From the NCBI GenBank assembly GCA_947462335.1, contig OX381715.1, positions 43,183,472 to 43,247,471 of the forward strand: a stretch of 64,000 nt of DNA, given 5' to 3'. How positions within the stretch are numbered: position 1 is the stretch's first letter; every line of letters starts with the position of its first letter. This document shows, piece by piece, positions 11,419-23,539 of this stretch. The position numbers were made by a program, and so were the translations under genes. Origin of the DNA: Harmothoe impar. Its lineage: Eukaryota > Annelida > Polychaeta > Phyllodocida > Polynoidae. The notes beneath the pieces are model-generated. The model was not told the origin of the DNA. It was given only the letters and a program-made list of their open reading frames with translations, and did no database searches.

Positions 11419-12321
11419 ATTGACAGCTGGTTGCTAACGTTGATGCAATATTGATTCAACATTGAACTGAAAAATGTGTCCACTAGGCTACAGGGAGAGC
11501 TATACGTTCCCCCTGTTTGTAGAGTGATATGATTTATCACAGAAAGATAAAGGATAACACAAGGGGTGCGTCTGTCAGAAGAGATAGATCTTGGTTAGAA
11601 CTGAGGTCTCATATATGGAGGTATGTATGATTGTTTATAGGACTATGTATAAGGAATCTTCACAGATATCTGGGGCTAGGGGGAGAGACATACATTTCGA
11701 TAGTGATGAAATAGGTAGAACCTTATTCCCGGGACTATGGTGTGGTCGCTGGCACAGGCAGCTCACGCGAGATGTTGGTTCTGCTTTGGAACGTAGCTTG
11801 TCCAAGGCAAGTACTGGTGTCTTGATGTTTGGTACCAAGTTGAACCACATTAGATATTCTGTGGACAGAATTTCTATGGTCACCTAAACAGAGCCATTTG
11901 ATTTATTACCGGTATTATGGGCCAATTTGCCCAAAACAGTGACATATTTAAACTCAATTCATCTTTTAACATGATTTATCCATGTAACCGGTTACCACAA
12001 GTACAACAACAATATCTGAAAATGACCTGGGATACCTAGTTCTACTACTTACCCCCAAGGGAATACATAGACAAAGGTGCACGAACAGAGTTCCTCACTG
12101 AGGGTTATTTTACCAGGCGAAATAACCGTCAGTGGGGAACTCTACAAGGGCTCCTTTATGTTTATTTCATGCAATCATTAACAATATTTGTCAAAATCCC
12201 ACTTAATTGCTCTGAAAAAGCAAAGCTGTAGTGGTTAAATCAACAATTTTGATGATTTGACAGGCTGTGAAGTATTGGTGAGAGTTATTTTACAGGGGGT
12301 ATTAAATACACCCTTCCTTTT
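11419..12321. other. Intergenic; fragment of a TTGATTCAAC repeat
   Basis: 11430-11490 contains GATGCAATATTGATTCAACA and CCACTAGGC, resembling the ends of the 40056-40895 element. The remainder has no recognisable gene or repeat. The ORF at 11591-11887 has no familiar motif and is not supported. Confidence 0.45.
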
Positions 12322-12979
12322 ACAGAGAAAATAAGTAGAATCACAGTGATGTTCAAATGGGAGTCCGGCGCAATCACTGAGGTAACTCTCCCCATGACTC
12401 TAAAGTGACTCCCTATCATTAGGGAGTCTAAGTGTACTGACTCCCTTTGCATAGAGTCAAATAGGAGTCAAAATGAGACACCACCATAAAAAACAGGAGT
12501 CAAATCTATTATTGTAGGGAGTCAAAATGGGTGATGCAAGGAGATCTTAACAGCTCCCTTCTCCTTGGTTTCATCATTTACGTCAATCTGAATGGTGGGA
12601 GAAATCAGAGATTTTATTTACTTGATATCAGCCATCAAGCTTATAATCCATGCATAGATGAAACAGTGAAAATGCTTTAACATAAACATTTACCCACAGA
12701 AATGGTGTCTATTCTTCTACCTTATTTTGGTATGTTTCACATAATGTTATATTCACCCTCAGAAAAGTGAAAGTCATTGTCGCTAAAACTACCTTCACCT
12801 GAGAGTCAGGCAGTGCAGGGTAGTTTTAGCGACAATGACTCTCACTTTTCTGTGTGTGTTATTACAAAAATTCCCACAAATATTAGGGAATCACTTTAGA
12901 GTCCTGGGGAGGATTACCTCGGTGATCGGGGCTGGACTCCCATTTGAGAGTTTCAGTGATTCTGCTTCTTCTCTCTGTG
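12322..12979. mobile_element. 658-bp element with ~100-bp imperfect TIRs and GGAGTCAAAATGG motifs
   Basis: ACAGAGA...GAATCAC(A/T)G...CAAATGGGAGTCC at the left is matched, inverted, by 12880-12979 over roughly 100 bases, including CTCTAAAGTGA(C/T)TCCC. The interior repeats the word GGAGTCAAA (12420-12540) in direct and inverted form. A separate hairpin (12758-12855) is nested inside. No ORF, no clear target duplication. A partial second copy lies at 61262-61557. Confidence 0.8.
12758..12855. repeat. 98-bp hairpin with ~38-bp arms
   Basis: CAGAAAAGTGAAAGTCATTG and following TCGCTAAAACTACC pair with GGTAGTTTTAGCGACAATGA and CTCTCACTTTTCTG, about one mismatch, separated by about 20 bases. The compactness and near-perfect pairing suggest a recently inserted mini-MITE or a foldback unit inside an older element. 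Confidence 0.85.
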
Positions 12980-13189
12980 ATTGCTTGAGTCAATGAGAGT
13001 GCTGTATTCTCCACGAAATAATGATATCAGAAATCAGTGTGACAATTTAACCTTCTAGACGTAGTCGCAATCTCTCTCTTTGTGATTTGATATACGTTAC
13101 CCCTGGGAGGGGGCACTCTACCATGTTTTGGATAACCACTGCAGCACAACTGTGAAAAGTGGTGGCGGTGAATTTCCATTAGATCCCCC

Positions 13190-13440
13190 AAAAAGGGGTG
13201 GTCCAATGAAGGTAAGGCCCTGGGTCAAAATCATAATATCCAATATCCCCTAACCTCTGAATAGTAGGGCGGTCAAATCTCCCAAACTCTGAAAAGTAGG
13301 GTGGTCAAATCTCCCAACCTCTGAATAGTAGTGCGGTCAAATTCCCCAAACTGAAAAGTAGGGTGGTCAAATCTCCCAACCTCTGAAAAGTAGGGCGGCA
13401 GTTGCTATCTACCCTCAAAGACTCAGTGTCGACCCTGGGG
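13190..13440. repeat. ~32-bp minisatellite AGTAGGGCGGTCAAATCTCC, in a dispersed repeat
   Basis: Five diverged units with the phrase CTCTGAAAAGTAGGGCGGTC followed by AAATCTCCCAAC. The flank GCAACTGC/AGGGTAGATAGC and GACTCAGTGTC recurs, inverted, at 28070-28330. Confidence 0.8.
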
Positions 13441-15440
13441 CTTTACCAGAGACAAATGGAAAATTCCATGAGATTGATGTTTACATAAGGAAACTGACAG
13501 AAAAAGATGTACTTATTTATGATAAAGCTGAGAATAATTACATAGCACGATAAAAAGATGGCATAGGGAGGAGTTACTGCTGTAAAGGATGGATGTTGGT
13601 TAGTATAATGTACTGGTCTGGTTTCTACAGGAGTACATCGACTCTCGGAGTGGTAATCTTTTAACAAGGGGGGGGGGGGGGGTGGAGCAGTGGACTTAAT
13701 CCCCCCCCCCCCGAGAGGGGTTAAAATTATTTTGCTCACCCCCCCCCCCCCCCCAGGCTGGTTGAAATTGAACGCGGCTCCCCGTTTGAGTCATAGTAAC
13801 GTGAGGGCTTTTTCGCTTAAAAGTGGTGAATCTTTTTGGTCTCCCCTCAAGAGGTGTCCATATTAAATTTTATTTCCCGCCCCCCTCCTCTCCAAATCTA
13901 CCACCCCCCCCCCCTCAACGTTGCTATGAGATGAGCACTCTTTAATACCAGTATATCATGTTTAGCAGTTCTTTGGGCTATTCATCAACTAGATAAAGTT
14001 GGTATAGTTGTTCAACTCATTTTGTCGATTGATTACTCGGTTCTTACACTGTATACTAAGGGATTTATGATCAGCAAAAGTAGGAGTCGGGAGGATCGGT
14101 AAAGATATGTACGCCCCTTTTCAGCCAAAAAAAGTAACTTATGAATGAAATGTGGCAGAAAAAGGAAGGTATTGATACTATTCAGAAACACCCTTAATTT
14201 GCTTCTTTTTTTAGGTTTGAAAATGTTTTTATTACCAAATCACAAGATAATACATGTGGTAGTTATGGCAATAAATAGATGATACCTATTTTTCTTGTTT
14301 CACTTCAATTGTTGACACATAGTGATAATACCAAGATGATATATACAATGATATAAAGATGAATACATCGGAGGAAAAGATGACAGTAATACAAATCCTT
14401 AATACTAAAATACACAAGCGAGACTATCTGACTATCATATGCATATAGGTGCTCTAATAGTTACGGTGATCTTACCAGAACTGTGCCTGAGACTGGGAAA
14501 TGTGTAAATTATGCACATGGAAAGAACCTCACGATGTATAGATGGGCATCGTCCGTTTCACCTCGGTGAATAGTCTGTAGTCATGTACACGGTAGTCATA
14601 TTTTGTGCACAAAAAAAAATGAGTTCAGCCTCCCACATTCCCGATGTATTCATCAACCCTTTAATGCCGGAGAGTCACTTACCAAGGCGTCATTCATGAT
14701 GCAGTTTAGCATAAAATATGTGCTTAAACACCAAGCTATCTTTAAAGGAGTAACCCAACTATCGTCATAATGTCATAGCGGGCCATCGTCTATTAGCATT
14801 TATATACTAGAGATCTGCACCAATGATAACCATGAGCTAAGTGACAAAGGTAGTAGCAAAAGGTGTGTAAGTTGGGTTTATTCATGCATGCAAACAGTGT
14901 AGATGTTACTACTGCTGCAGCCTGACCCAGAGTGGTCAGTGCCTGCAGTGTGGGCTCCCTATATATATACACAAACAGTAGTGGAGCGCCACCAGTGGTG
15001 ACAGTAGGTACTAGCCTATACATGCATTGTAATAGATGATAATCATATACAATAAATGAGATGGAGTATGTGTTATACCCGACTATACATGTATGTTAAT
15101 AGCAGTTAAGTCTTCATAATATCACAATAACTGTGAAGAAAGCTTGTAGGTGAAAAATATCTATTTTTTAAGATATTACCATTTAATGAAACATAGTAGT
15201 ATTCAAAATGCTCTTAATCGTGAGATATCAAAGGCATGGCATTTCTTTTCTATCTACAAAGTGGTATCATACCCCTAAAGCTTATCTAGCCATCATATCA
15301 ATGGTCAGATTTATATATAATAAGTATAACTATGAAAAAGCAGTAACAACCTTTCTCCCCTAAGTTTGGAACTTTTATAGTTACAACCTTTCCCCATTGA
15401 GGTGACGATATATGGCCAACCTAATTACACTCTGCTTCTG
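13441..15440. other. Intergenic with G/C homopolymers; no gene seen
   Basis: 13667-13712 has an uninterrupted G run facing a C run, and there are further C runs at 13739-13754 and 13902-13916. 13480-13620 is a copy of the dispersed repeat seen near 9600. A fragment of the TTAA-MITE family starts at about 14657 (CCCTTTAATGCCGG). Otherwise AT-rich with no recognisable genes. Confidence 0.5.
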
Positions 15441-15869
15441 GTATAGGGTAAAGGCACCTATTTCAGACGCACCTGGACAAGGAAGAGGTGATCTCTTTTG
15501 AGTGTTGAAATTACCACCCTTAAAGGATACCAATCGTATCATGGGTTGTACCATCTGATGCATATTGCCTAGTAGTATCTAAATTAGGGGGAATTGCAAC
15601 AAATTTCATCATATATAGGTATGGATAAATTGTCATCTAATATGTTGATTTCAAAACATTAAACTGCACCTAAAGTCGGACACCTTATGCCAGATGTGAT
15701 GCTAGAGTCGGACAATTTGTGCTTGCCTGGATTACAGAGGTTTACTTAGCAGTATAAAAAGTATGATTGCAAGGACTATATGATATATTAGCCTGGGATC
15801 AAGGTCAACACAAGGTAACTCTCAAAACTGTAATCAGGTGTTTTATTACACTGTTTTCCCCTGGCAACC

Positions 15870-16060
15870 CTGTGGGATCTTTACACTACAAATCAGTCTT
15901 TAGACTACAAATTGATACCAATTTGTTGCGTAAAGACACCCCACGGGTCTTTAGACTACAAATGTGGCTTTAAAGCACAAATGTCTTTAGACTACAAATG
16001 TCTTTAAGCCACGAACGTCTTGAGGCTCCAAATGTCTTTAGACTACAAATGTCTTTAGGC
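15870..16060. repeat. Left arm of ~190-bp inverted repeat
   Basis: Contains AAATCAGTCTTTAGACTACA, AATTTGTTGCGTAAAGACAC and TGGCTTTAAAGCACAAATGT; all reappear inverted at 20000-20185, including the CCCCACGGGTCTTTAGACTA stretch. Arms are about 95% alike by eye. Confidence 0.85.
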
Positions 16061-17238
16061 TACAAACTGGGCACAGAAATCTGTCAGTCTTTAGGCAACA
16101 AACCGAATATAGTGATCTATGGTACCAAACTGGGTTTAAAAATCAGTCAGTCTTTACGCAACAAATCCTATATAGTGACTGGCTGACCTTTGAGCATAGT
16201 TTGGTACCATAGACCACTATATAGGGTTTGTTGTGTAAAGACTAACCAATTTTGAGCCCAGTTTGGTACCTAAGACCACTATATAGGATTTGTTGTGTAA
16301 AGACTGGCTGATTTTTAAGCCCAGTTTGGTACCATAGATCACTATATAGGATTTGTTGTGTAGAGACTGATCGTAAAAACTGACTCATTTATAAGCCCCT
16401 TTTGTTTCCTGAGACCACCATATAGGGTTTGTTGCCTAAAGACTGACTGATCTATAAGCCCATTTTAGTTCCTGAGACCACTTTATAAGATTTGTTGCGT
16501 AAAGACTGACCGAATTTTAAACCCAGTTTGGTACCTGAGACCACTATATAGGATTTGTTGCATAAAGACTGACTGACTTTTGAGCATAGTTTGGTACCAA
16601 AGAACACTGTAGAAGGTTTGTTGCCTTAATACTAACTGATCTATAAGCTCATTTTAGTTCCTGAGACCACTATATAGGATTTGTTGCGTAATGACTGACT
16701 GTTTTTTTAACCCAGTTTGGTACCATAGGACACTATATAGGGTTTGTTGCGTGAAGACTGACCGATTTTTTTACCCAGTTTGGTACCTGAGACCACCATA
16801 TCGGATTTGTTGCATAAAGACTGACTGACTTTTGAGCATAGTTTGGTACCAAAGAACACCATATAGGGTTTGTTGCCTAAAGACTGACTGATCTATGAGC
16901 CCATTTTAGTTCCTGAGATCACTATATAGGATTTGTTGCGTCAAGACTGACTGATTTTTAAACCCAGTTTGGTACCATAGGACACTATATAGGGTTTGTT
17001 GCTTTAAGACTGACTGATTTTTAAACCCAGTTTGGTGCCTGAGACCACCATATAGGATTTGTTGCATAGAGACTGACTGACTTCTGAGCATAGTTTGGTA
17101 CCAAAGAACACTATATAGGGTTTGTTGCCTAAAGACTGACTGATCTATGAGCCCATTTTAGTTCCTGAGATCACTATATAGGATTTGCTGTGTAAAGACT
17201 GACAGATTTTTAAACCCAGTTTGGTACCTGAGACCACT
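16061..17238. repeat. Array of ~62-bp units, left part
   Basis: About 17-18 units of 62-63 bases with the landmarks CACTATATAGG(A/G)TTTGTTG, CGTAAAGACTGACTGATTT and CCCAGTTTGGTACC. The first two units (16075-16185) are in the opposite orientation. Some units carry the variant CCCATTTTAGTTCCTGAG. The array stops at the target duplication of the inserted element. Confidence 0.95.
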
Positions 17239-17242
17239 ATAT

Positions 17243-19457
17243 GGGTCAGATTTTTGAAAAATGTCACATTCTGGGGTCAAAAGTGAGTAACCATGAAAAT
17301 TCACAAAACTCAATTCATCTTTATGCAAGTTTCTTACATTGAAAGACATATATCTTGGGTGTCCAAAAACAATAATTGCATGGTTCTACCCCTACCGGTG
17401 CAGTTTTTATTGACCGGCGAACACATTATAGAGTAAAAGTGTTGGCAGTTACGCCCAAAACTATTACAACATGGTTATTATATCAAAGAAACACCACAGT
17501 GACTCCTAAATTCATTTACAAGTAGCCTTAGTATGTGTGAATAGGCATACCAAGTTTGAAAACACTTGGCCATAAACTTTTTGATTTGTCGCTCAGCAAA
17601 CTTTGCGAAAATATTGAAAATGATGAAATACTTCCACTAAATCACCAACTTTAGTCTAATTTTCTCAAAACGGTCCTTTTTGCCATCAAAATCACTTTGT
17701 GTTATCTTCAACATGTGTACTTGCAATAGCAAGAATCATTTCACATACAAAGATACCTCTCTCGGCATGGTGAGCTCGTAAAACCAGCTTATTTTTAGAG
17801 TAAAAGTGTCGGCAGTTACGCCATTGGTTATCACATGGCATAACCTCTGCTACATATCTCAAACACCTTCCACAGCTATCTATTCTATATTTCTATGTAC
17901 AAAACAGGATGGATGTATATTTTAACCCTAAAACACACCAGTTATAACACATTTTATACCAAATGGTATTCCTCAAAATATGTCGAAATAAGGGAAAATT
18001 TAGGTAAAAATGTAAGGCCAGTCACTTTTAAGGGAAAAAAATGAGTCGTGCGGTATTAGCAAAATGACTATTTGGGATGGTAGAAGTCCCATAGGGGCAT
18101 TCTCTGTTAAAATATGGAGATGATTGACTGAGTGAAAGTAGTATATTTTACAAAATATAATAAAAGTGTCGGCAGTTACGGATTCTAAGTCAACCCTGAC
18201 AAATTGAAAAATCAGCAGAATTTATATATTATTTGTTCAAGCTATTACAGCACATAGCCCCTCATCATGCTGTGCAGAGAAAATGTTTATACCATTAATA
18301 TTAAGGTGTGTATGGCAATAAATACATTTCTGCATAACTGCCGACACTTTTACTATATGTATGACTATTTTCTGCTGTATTTATCACAAGCATGTTCTTA
18401 GCATAAGTATAGCACACTAAAATGTTGAAGGGGATGTGTAGGCATAATATAAACCACAAAAAACACAATTAAGATGATAATTACGGACTCAACAGGGATT
18501 TCTGTTGACATATTGTTCATTTTCTCTCTGAGACACCCTTTAACAACACTTTTAGTAAACTAAAACATGCCAAACTGCTATAAAATCACACTATATTATG
18601 TATTAATGTCCATTTCCCAAAGTTGGTTTGAGATTTCCAGGGGATGCACAATATTACAGCATCAGGAAAGGTTTTACAATAGACCAGAGTAAAAGTGTCG
18701 GCAGTTACGTAAAAGTGTCGGCAGTTACGTGAATGTTGCGCCCCTTGTCCCGCTACACAAGAGCAAGGGATTAGGCTGCAAATCCTATCCAGATTGAATA
18801 AACATATACCTCTCATGGTTATACATGTCTTAGAAATGATAGGCATGGGGTATTTCTAGATTTATAGAGGAAACTTACCGTAATTGCCGACACTTTTATT
18901 ATTTTCCAAAAATACATTTTTAGGCCTGGAGCCCTCAATAATGGGTGTATCCCCACGAAATTTTTACCAGTTTTAGTATACATATATCCCTCAAGATTGA
19001 AAGCAAAAAGTACATTTGGTGACCCTTACTAATTGTCCAGTGGAAGAACCAAAAGTAAAAGTGTCGGCAGTTACACGAGTGGCATTTTCAATACAACAGG
19101 CTATATTGACCAATTGAGCAAAGATATCTTTAAAAAAATATTGTATGTGTGAGACAACATATATAGCTAATAGGAAACCATGATTAGGCAGGGTTGTGAC
19201 TGTTTTTGTTGAGGTGGGGGAGTTATGAAAAATGTAAAGAAAGGTTTGACGCACAGTTTTGGGGTATTTTAGCCCTTTCAAAGCTCATAACTTGAAAAAT
19301 ATCCACTTTACATCCATGATTTTACATTTTTCTGAAGGCCTGGACTGGTACCTATTCTATAAAAAAAGAAAGAACTGGATTGGTGCAGCAATTTTTATTG
19401 CAGAGCTGTTTGAAGGTGAAAAACACCCAAAAGTGACATTTTTCAAAATCCTCACCC
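17243..19457. mobile_element. 2215-bp GGGTCAGAT-type TIR element, motif AAAAGTGTCGGCAGTTACG
   Basis: Starts GGGTCAGATTTTTGAAAAAT and ends ATTTTTCAAAATCCTCACCC, flanked by ATAT (17239-17242, 19458-19461). Removing the element and one ATAT restores the array unit exactly (ACCACTATATAGG), so the duplication is 4 bp. The motif AAAAGTGTCGGCAGTTACG occurs eight times, direct at about 17425, 17795, 18165, 18692, 18710 and 19054, inverted at about 18338 and 18882, with one or two changes in some copies. No transposase ORF. Subterminal sequence matches the 32007 element (for example CATTGAAAGAC on the left; GGGTATTTT(A/T)GCCCTTT and TACATTTTTCTGAA on the right) and, inverted, the left end of the 46728 element. 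Confidence 0.92.
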
Positions 19458-19461
19458 ATAT

Positions 19462-20000
19462 AGGATTTGTTGCCTACAGACTGACTGCTTTTTAAACCCA
19501 GTTTTGTACCATAGGACACTATATAGGGTGAGTTGCGTAAAGACTGACTGATTTTTAAGCCCAGTTTGGTACCTGAGACCACTATATAGGATTTGTTGCG
19601 TAAAGACTGACTGATTTTCAAACCCAGTTTGGTACCATAGAACAGTATATAGGGTTTGTTGCGTCAAGACTGACCGATTTTTAAACCCAGTTTGGTACCA
19701 TAGGACACTATATAGGGTTTGTTGCTTTAAGACTGACCGATTTTTAAGTTTTGTACCTGAGACCACTATATAAGATTTGTTGCGTCTGACTGGCTTTTGA
19801 GTTTGGTACCATGGAACACTATATATAAGGTTTGTTGCCTAAAGACTGCCTGATCTATAATCCCATTTTAGTTCCTGAGACCAGTATATAGGATTTGTTG
19901 CGTAAAGACTGACTGATTTTTAAACCCAGTTTGGTACCATAGATCACAATATAGGGTTTGTTGCGTAAAGACTGACTGATTTTTAAACCCAGTTTGTTAG
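19462..20000. repeat. Array of ~62-bp units, right part
   Basis: Eight or nine units of the same repeat as 16061-17238, continuing directly after the inserted element. Confidence 0.95.
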
Positions 20001-20185
20001 TAGCCTAAAGACATTTGTAGTCTAAAGATGTTTGTAGTCTAAAGACATTTGTAGCCTAAAGACATTTGTGCTTTAAAGCCACATTTGTAGTCTAAAGACC
20101 CGTGGGGTGTCTTTACGCAACAAATTGGTATCAATTTGTAGTCTAAAGACTGATTTGTAGCGTAAAGACCCCACAAACCCTCTTA
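20000..20185. repeat. Right arm of ~190-bp inverted repeat
   Basis: Reverse complement of 15870-16060: TTTGTAGTCTAAAGACATTT units, then AGACCCGTGGGGTGTCTTTA and CAACAAATTGGTATCAATTT. Closes the frame around the 62-bp array. Confidence 0.85.
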
Positions 20186-20788
20186 GACCCCATGCCTCTA
20201 ACTTGTAGTTGAAGGCCTCCTAGGCCGTAAATGAGAAATACCTCTGAGACCTGGCCCTGATCATACTTTTCTTTGGTGGATGTGGCCGAAATTGATAGTG
20301 CCATTGACAGATCAAACTTTCAATATTAGAAAAGATCCCTGTTATTGACAGTTCAACTATAATTAGTGGAAAATGATCTGGGTTTAATTAGTGTCCGACT
20401 TTAGGTGCAATTTGGTGCAGCTTTGCAGTACCCAGTTTCAAAGTATTGTGGGTAATATATTTCTATTTATTGACGTGAACCATTCCAAAAGATATATATA
20501 TATTGCTAGTAATATGCTTAGGAATGATGTAACTATAATGGAAAAGCCAAATTTCCCATTTCTTCATGAATTTCATGTTGAGAATATTGCAAAAACACCC
20601 CATGTTCAAGTAGTCATAGAACCATTTAGGAAGTGAGTTATATCTGGTCTGCTATGTTTGTTAGAAAGAGAAACTCTATGTTTTCATAAATAGTTGGCAT
20701 GATGGATGAATTATTTATATTAACTATGTAAATCAAAGACACTAGTGTCCGACTCATGGTGTCTGTCCGACTCAAGGTGCCTCTACCC

Positions 20789-21150
20789 TAGGTCAAACTG
20801 AACAAACTCACCAAGTCAACCATTTCTTCAAACTCTACAAAAACTAAGAACACCAGTCAAGACCATGTTCCTCCCTTTGATCATGTAGTTACAGCGTTAC
20901 GGTTCGTTAAGGGACATCAGCGTTTTAGCGACAAAAAGGGACCACCTGGTGTTTGGCTTTGTAGGGCAAGGCTAACCATTTAAAAACAGCTGAGTGCTTA
21001 GATGCAGGTTTCCTCCCACCTCCCTTGGCTATTTTACGAAAGACTGGATTTATTTCCACTAAGAATGACTTAAATTTTCTGGTGAAGTGCGAAAAAATAG
21101 AGTGCAGTTTTGGGAAGTATCACAACCTCCTCCCAGTCTCACATGGTGTT
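20789..21150. other. Intergenic, nothing recognised
   Basis: No ORF or repeat that I can support. Confidence 0.5.
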
Positions 21151-21320
21151 TAGATTAATGCACTATCTGGTGCTGCATTCATGCATCATGCGGGTTTTAT
21201 GGGACTCATACACTCCTGGGTTAGCAAAGTGCCATCATTCGATTTTACAGGGCTGCATTCATGGATCATGACGACAAAGGAGGATGTGACACTAAAGCAC
21301 CATGCGGTCCTTAAAGGGTA
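21151..21320. repeat. TTAA-MITE family copy, degenerate
   Basis: GCTGCATTCATGCATCATGC, ACACTCCTGGG, GGGCTGCATTCATGGATCAT and CCTTAAAGGG are the landmarks of the double-hairpin family; the left terminus is lost. Confidence 0.75.
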
Positions 21321-22790
21321 AAACAAGGTTTTGATTGGGTTGGGTTGGCACGGCGTCCAAGGGGATTATAGTGGGACGTAAATAGTGCTTTTTTTAGAGA
21401 ACTTCCCACCTTGAATGGTGTGGGAACGGGACCTAATTACAACAGTATACGTTAGTCTTGTCCGTTTCACTGACCATTTACGTCATCGATGTGAAAGCTC
21501 GGAGCTGTTGGCATCAGGCTTCTTCGGGACTTGTAATGGTCCTCTCCCAGACATCATCTCATATCTCTACCTGAATTCTGACCCGTAGCTGACTATAAAA
21601 ACAGCCACTTGCAGACCCACTGGAATAGGGTCTCTTTGAGCATTACATTAAATTCTACAACTAGGGGCAGAGCAAGACTGTTGAATGAGAGAAAGTAGGT
21701 CAGAGAGACAACTTAGTAAGGGACGAGACTTATATGACTAGCTAAAGGGGTGTGTGTGTTGGTAGATATAGGGTGGAGGATCATAATGATAACTTGTACA
21801 CGAGATTTTATAAAGTGGAACTTTTATATAGCGTATAGTAACATACATGTTGAACAATACATGTCATAACAGTGAGATATTAAAGTACAGAGGTAGGACA
21901 CTTCTACCATGATGTATGAGACACACAGGTATTTATATAACCAACAATACCAGTAGTACATAGTCAATCCTATTTAGATGGAATATTTCAGTATGAATAG
22001 TACTTAATGAATTTATAGTAATTACTTATTTGATTTACACATTTTTGATAAAATTAGATTCTACAATATGATATGTCGTTACACATTAGTAAGATTATAA
22101 ATATTAACCCTTGGTGTGGGAGGGTGGGAAATATTTAGCCAACCGTGTTTAGGCGAGCAGACATGAAAAGGGACGCAGGTAGTCACGTGGTAGGTGGAGT
22201 GGTTTCAGACGCGCACTACAGGTGGCGCTGTGGTTGATATTTGGCGGCTTGGTTTTAGAGTCTCTTGCCGCGCACCATTACTCTGAAGTTTACAACTCCA
22301 GTCCAATGAGCTACAGGTCCTCGCCACATTGTGTGATTTTTCTTCTCTTAGTGTTATTAATTTCTTCTCTCTTTTTGGAGGGGGGAGTGCATTTCTGAAA
22401 AGCAGAACTTAGTTGCCATATTGGGAAAATCCACCAGAAATCCAGCTACAAAAGTGCCTCGCTCCTAATGAGAAAACCAGCAGTATCCAGGTAAACATTC
22501 CCAGACAAGAAGTTAGCCATCCGGAGCAGGTCGGGGCTGCCTCAACTCTGCCGTCTTCCAAGCAGGACGTCTGACTCTCTCTTTCTCTCCAGTTGTGGAT
22601 ATAACGTATACACTATAAGTGTAACTGCTTGTTGCTGCATGTATATTAGGCCAACTGGTTAGATAGTAACATGGGCTGCCATTCGAGCCGACTGAGAATT
22701 ACTGTCTTGAGTTGCGTTCAGCTTTTCATTAGGATATTTTATGTGAAGAAGTCCTCCTATACTGTCCCCATCAGTCTCCATTCATGGTGT
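21321..22790. other. Intergenic; GC-richer island at 22140-22560
   Basis: Mostly AT-rich. 22140-22560 is GC-richer, with CACGTG and several CGC words, and could be a promoter or a repeat remnant. No coding exon is convincing, so no gene is called. Confidence 0.35.
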
Positions 22791-22795
22791 GTTAA

Positions 22796-23038
22796 CCCTT
22801 TAAGGGCAGTAGAGTAATTCAACGCCCCCTGCCCTTTGTCGTCATAATGCTTGAATACAGCCCTGGCGAGTAACTCACCAGTGCTACATTCAAGCATCAT
22901 GCCTACCCTATGGGGTTGAGACACTCCCGAAGGGTCAGCATGATGTACCAATGCAGCACTGGCGAGTTACTCGCTGGGGCTGTACTGGTGCATCATGACA
23001 ACCAATGCCATATTTTAGCGCCATCCGTCCTTAGAGGG
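22796..23038. mobile_element. TTAA-flanked double-hairpin MITE, best copy
   Basis: TTAA at 22792-22795 and 23039-23042 flank CCCTTTAAGGGCAG at the left and CCTTAGAGGG at the right. Inside are two foldbacks: GCTTGAATACAGCCCTGGCG / CACCAGTGCTACATTCAAGC and CATGATGTACCAATGCAGCA / GGGCTGTACTGGTGCATCATG. The TTAA target and CCCTTT ends are typical of piggyBac-type non-autonomous elements; this family link is inferred from ends only. Confidence 0.85.
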
Positions 23039-23148
23039 TTAAAGTCTCTACGTGTTGTGTGTTGTCGCTGATTACCGGTAAAAAAGGTCAATGACAGCCT
23101 GACCATGTATGGGCTGCAGAGTCATTTAAACGTGTAACTGCCTTTATC

Positions 23149-23325
23149 AGCATGATGGATGAATGCAGCACTGGTAAGTAGCTCACCAGTGCTGCATTCA
23201 TCCATCATGCCGACATTTCGTCGGGAGTGTATAAGCTCTGCTTGGTCGGCATGATGCATGAATGCAACCCTGGTGATTCTACTCACCAGGGCTGCACAAA
23301 TGCATCATGACGACCAAAGGGAACG
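23149..23325. mobile_element. TTAA-MITE family copy, both hairpins intact
   Basis: GCATGATGGATGAATGCAGC pairs with GCTGCATTCATCCATCATGC, and GGCATGATGCATGAATGCAA pairs with GGCTGCACAAATGCATCATG. The CCCTTT ends are not visible. Confidence 0.8.
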
Positions 23326-23539
23326 GTACATTCAACTCTAACAGTATGCTGTTCTTAACGGAATCAATAGAACATACATGTGAGCAGAGGAAACTCTAGC
23401 ATCTCCCCACAAAGCAAAGCTCCCCACCCCCTTATTAGGAGCCGACTCCCATGTCGTCACAGTAATAGTGGTGTTTCTTTCCCTGTGTGTGGCATGTTTA
23501 TGGCTGGTTAGTCTCTCTGTGTGTGGGTCCTCACATCCC

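Larger units (their letters stand above)
15446..20788. mobile_element. Composite TIR element with GTCGGACA motifs and a 62-bp repeat array
   Basis: Short ends GGGTA(A/G)AGGCACCT are inverted at 15446 and 20775-20788. The word AGTCGGACA recurs near both ends: 15666-15683 (GCACCTAAAGTCGGACAC) has a perfect 18-bp inverted partner at 20391-20408, with further copies at about 15703, 20744 and 20763. Inside lies an inverted pair of about 190 bases (15870-16060 and 20000-20185) made of AGTCTTTAGACTACAAATG-type units, framing an array of ~62-bp units. A second TIR element (17243-19457) has inserted in the array. No transposase. Flanking bases are TATA and TAGG, so a target duplication is not proven. 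The outer ends are less certain than the inner inverted pairs. Confidence 0.65.

Noticed and set aside
16061..20000. CRISPR array
   Set aside because: The 62-bp units are contiguous without unique spacers, and the genome is eukaryotic.
22140..22560. Promoter and first exon of a host gene
   Set aside because: GC is elevated and CACGTG is present, but no coding frame or splice donor could be supported.
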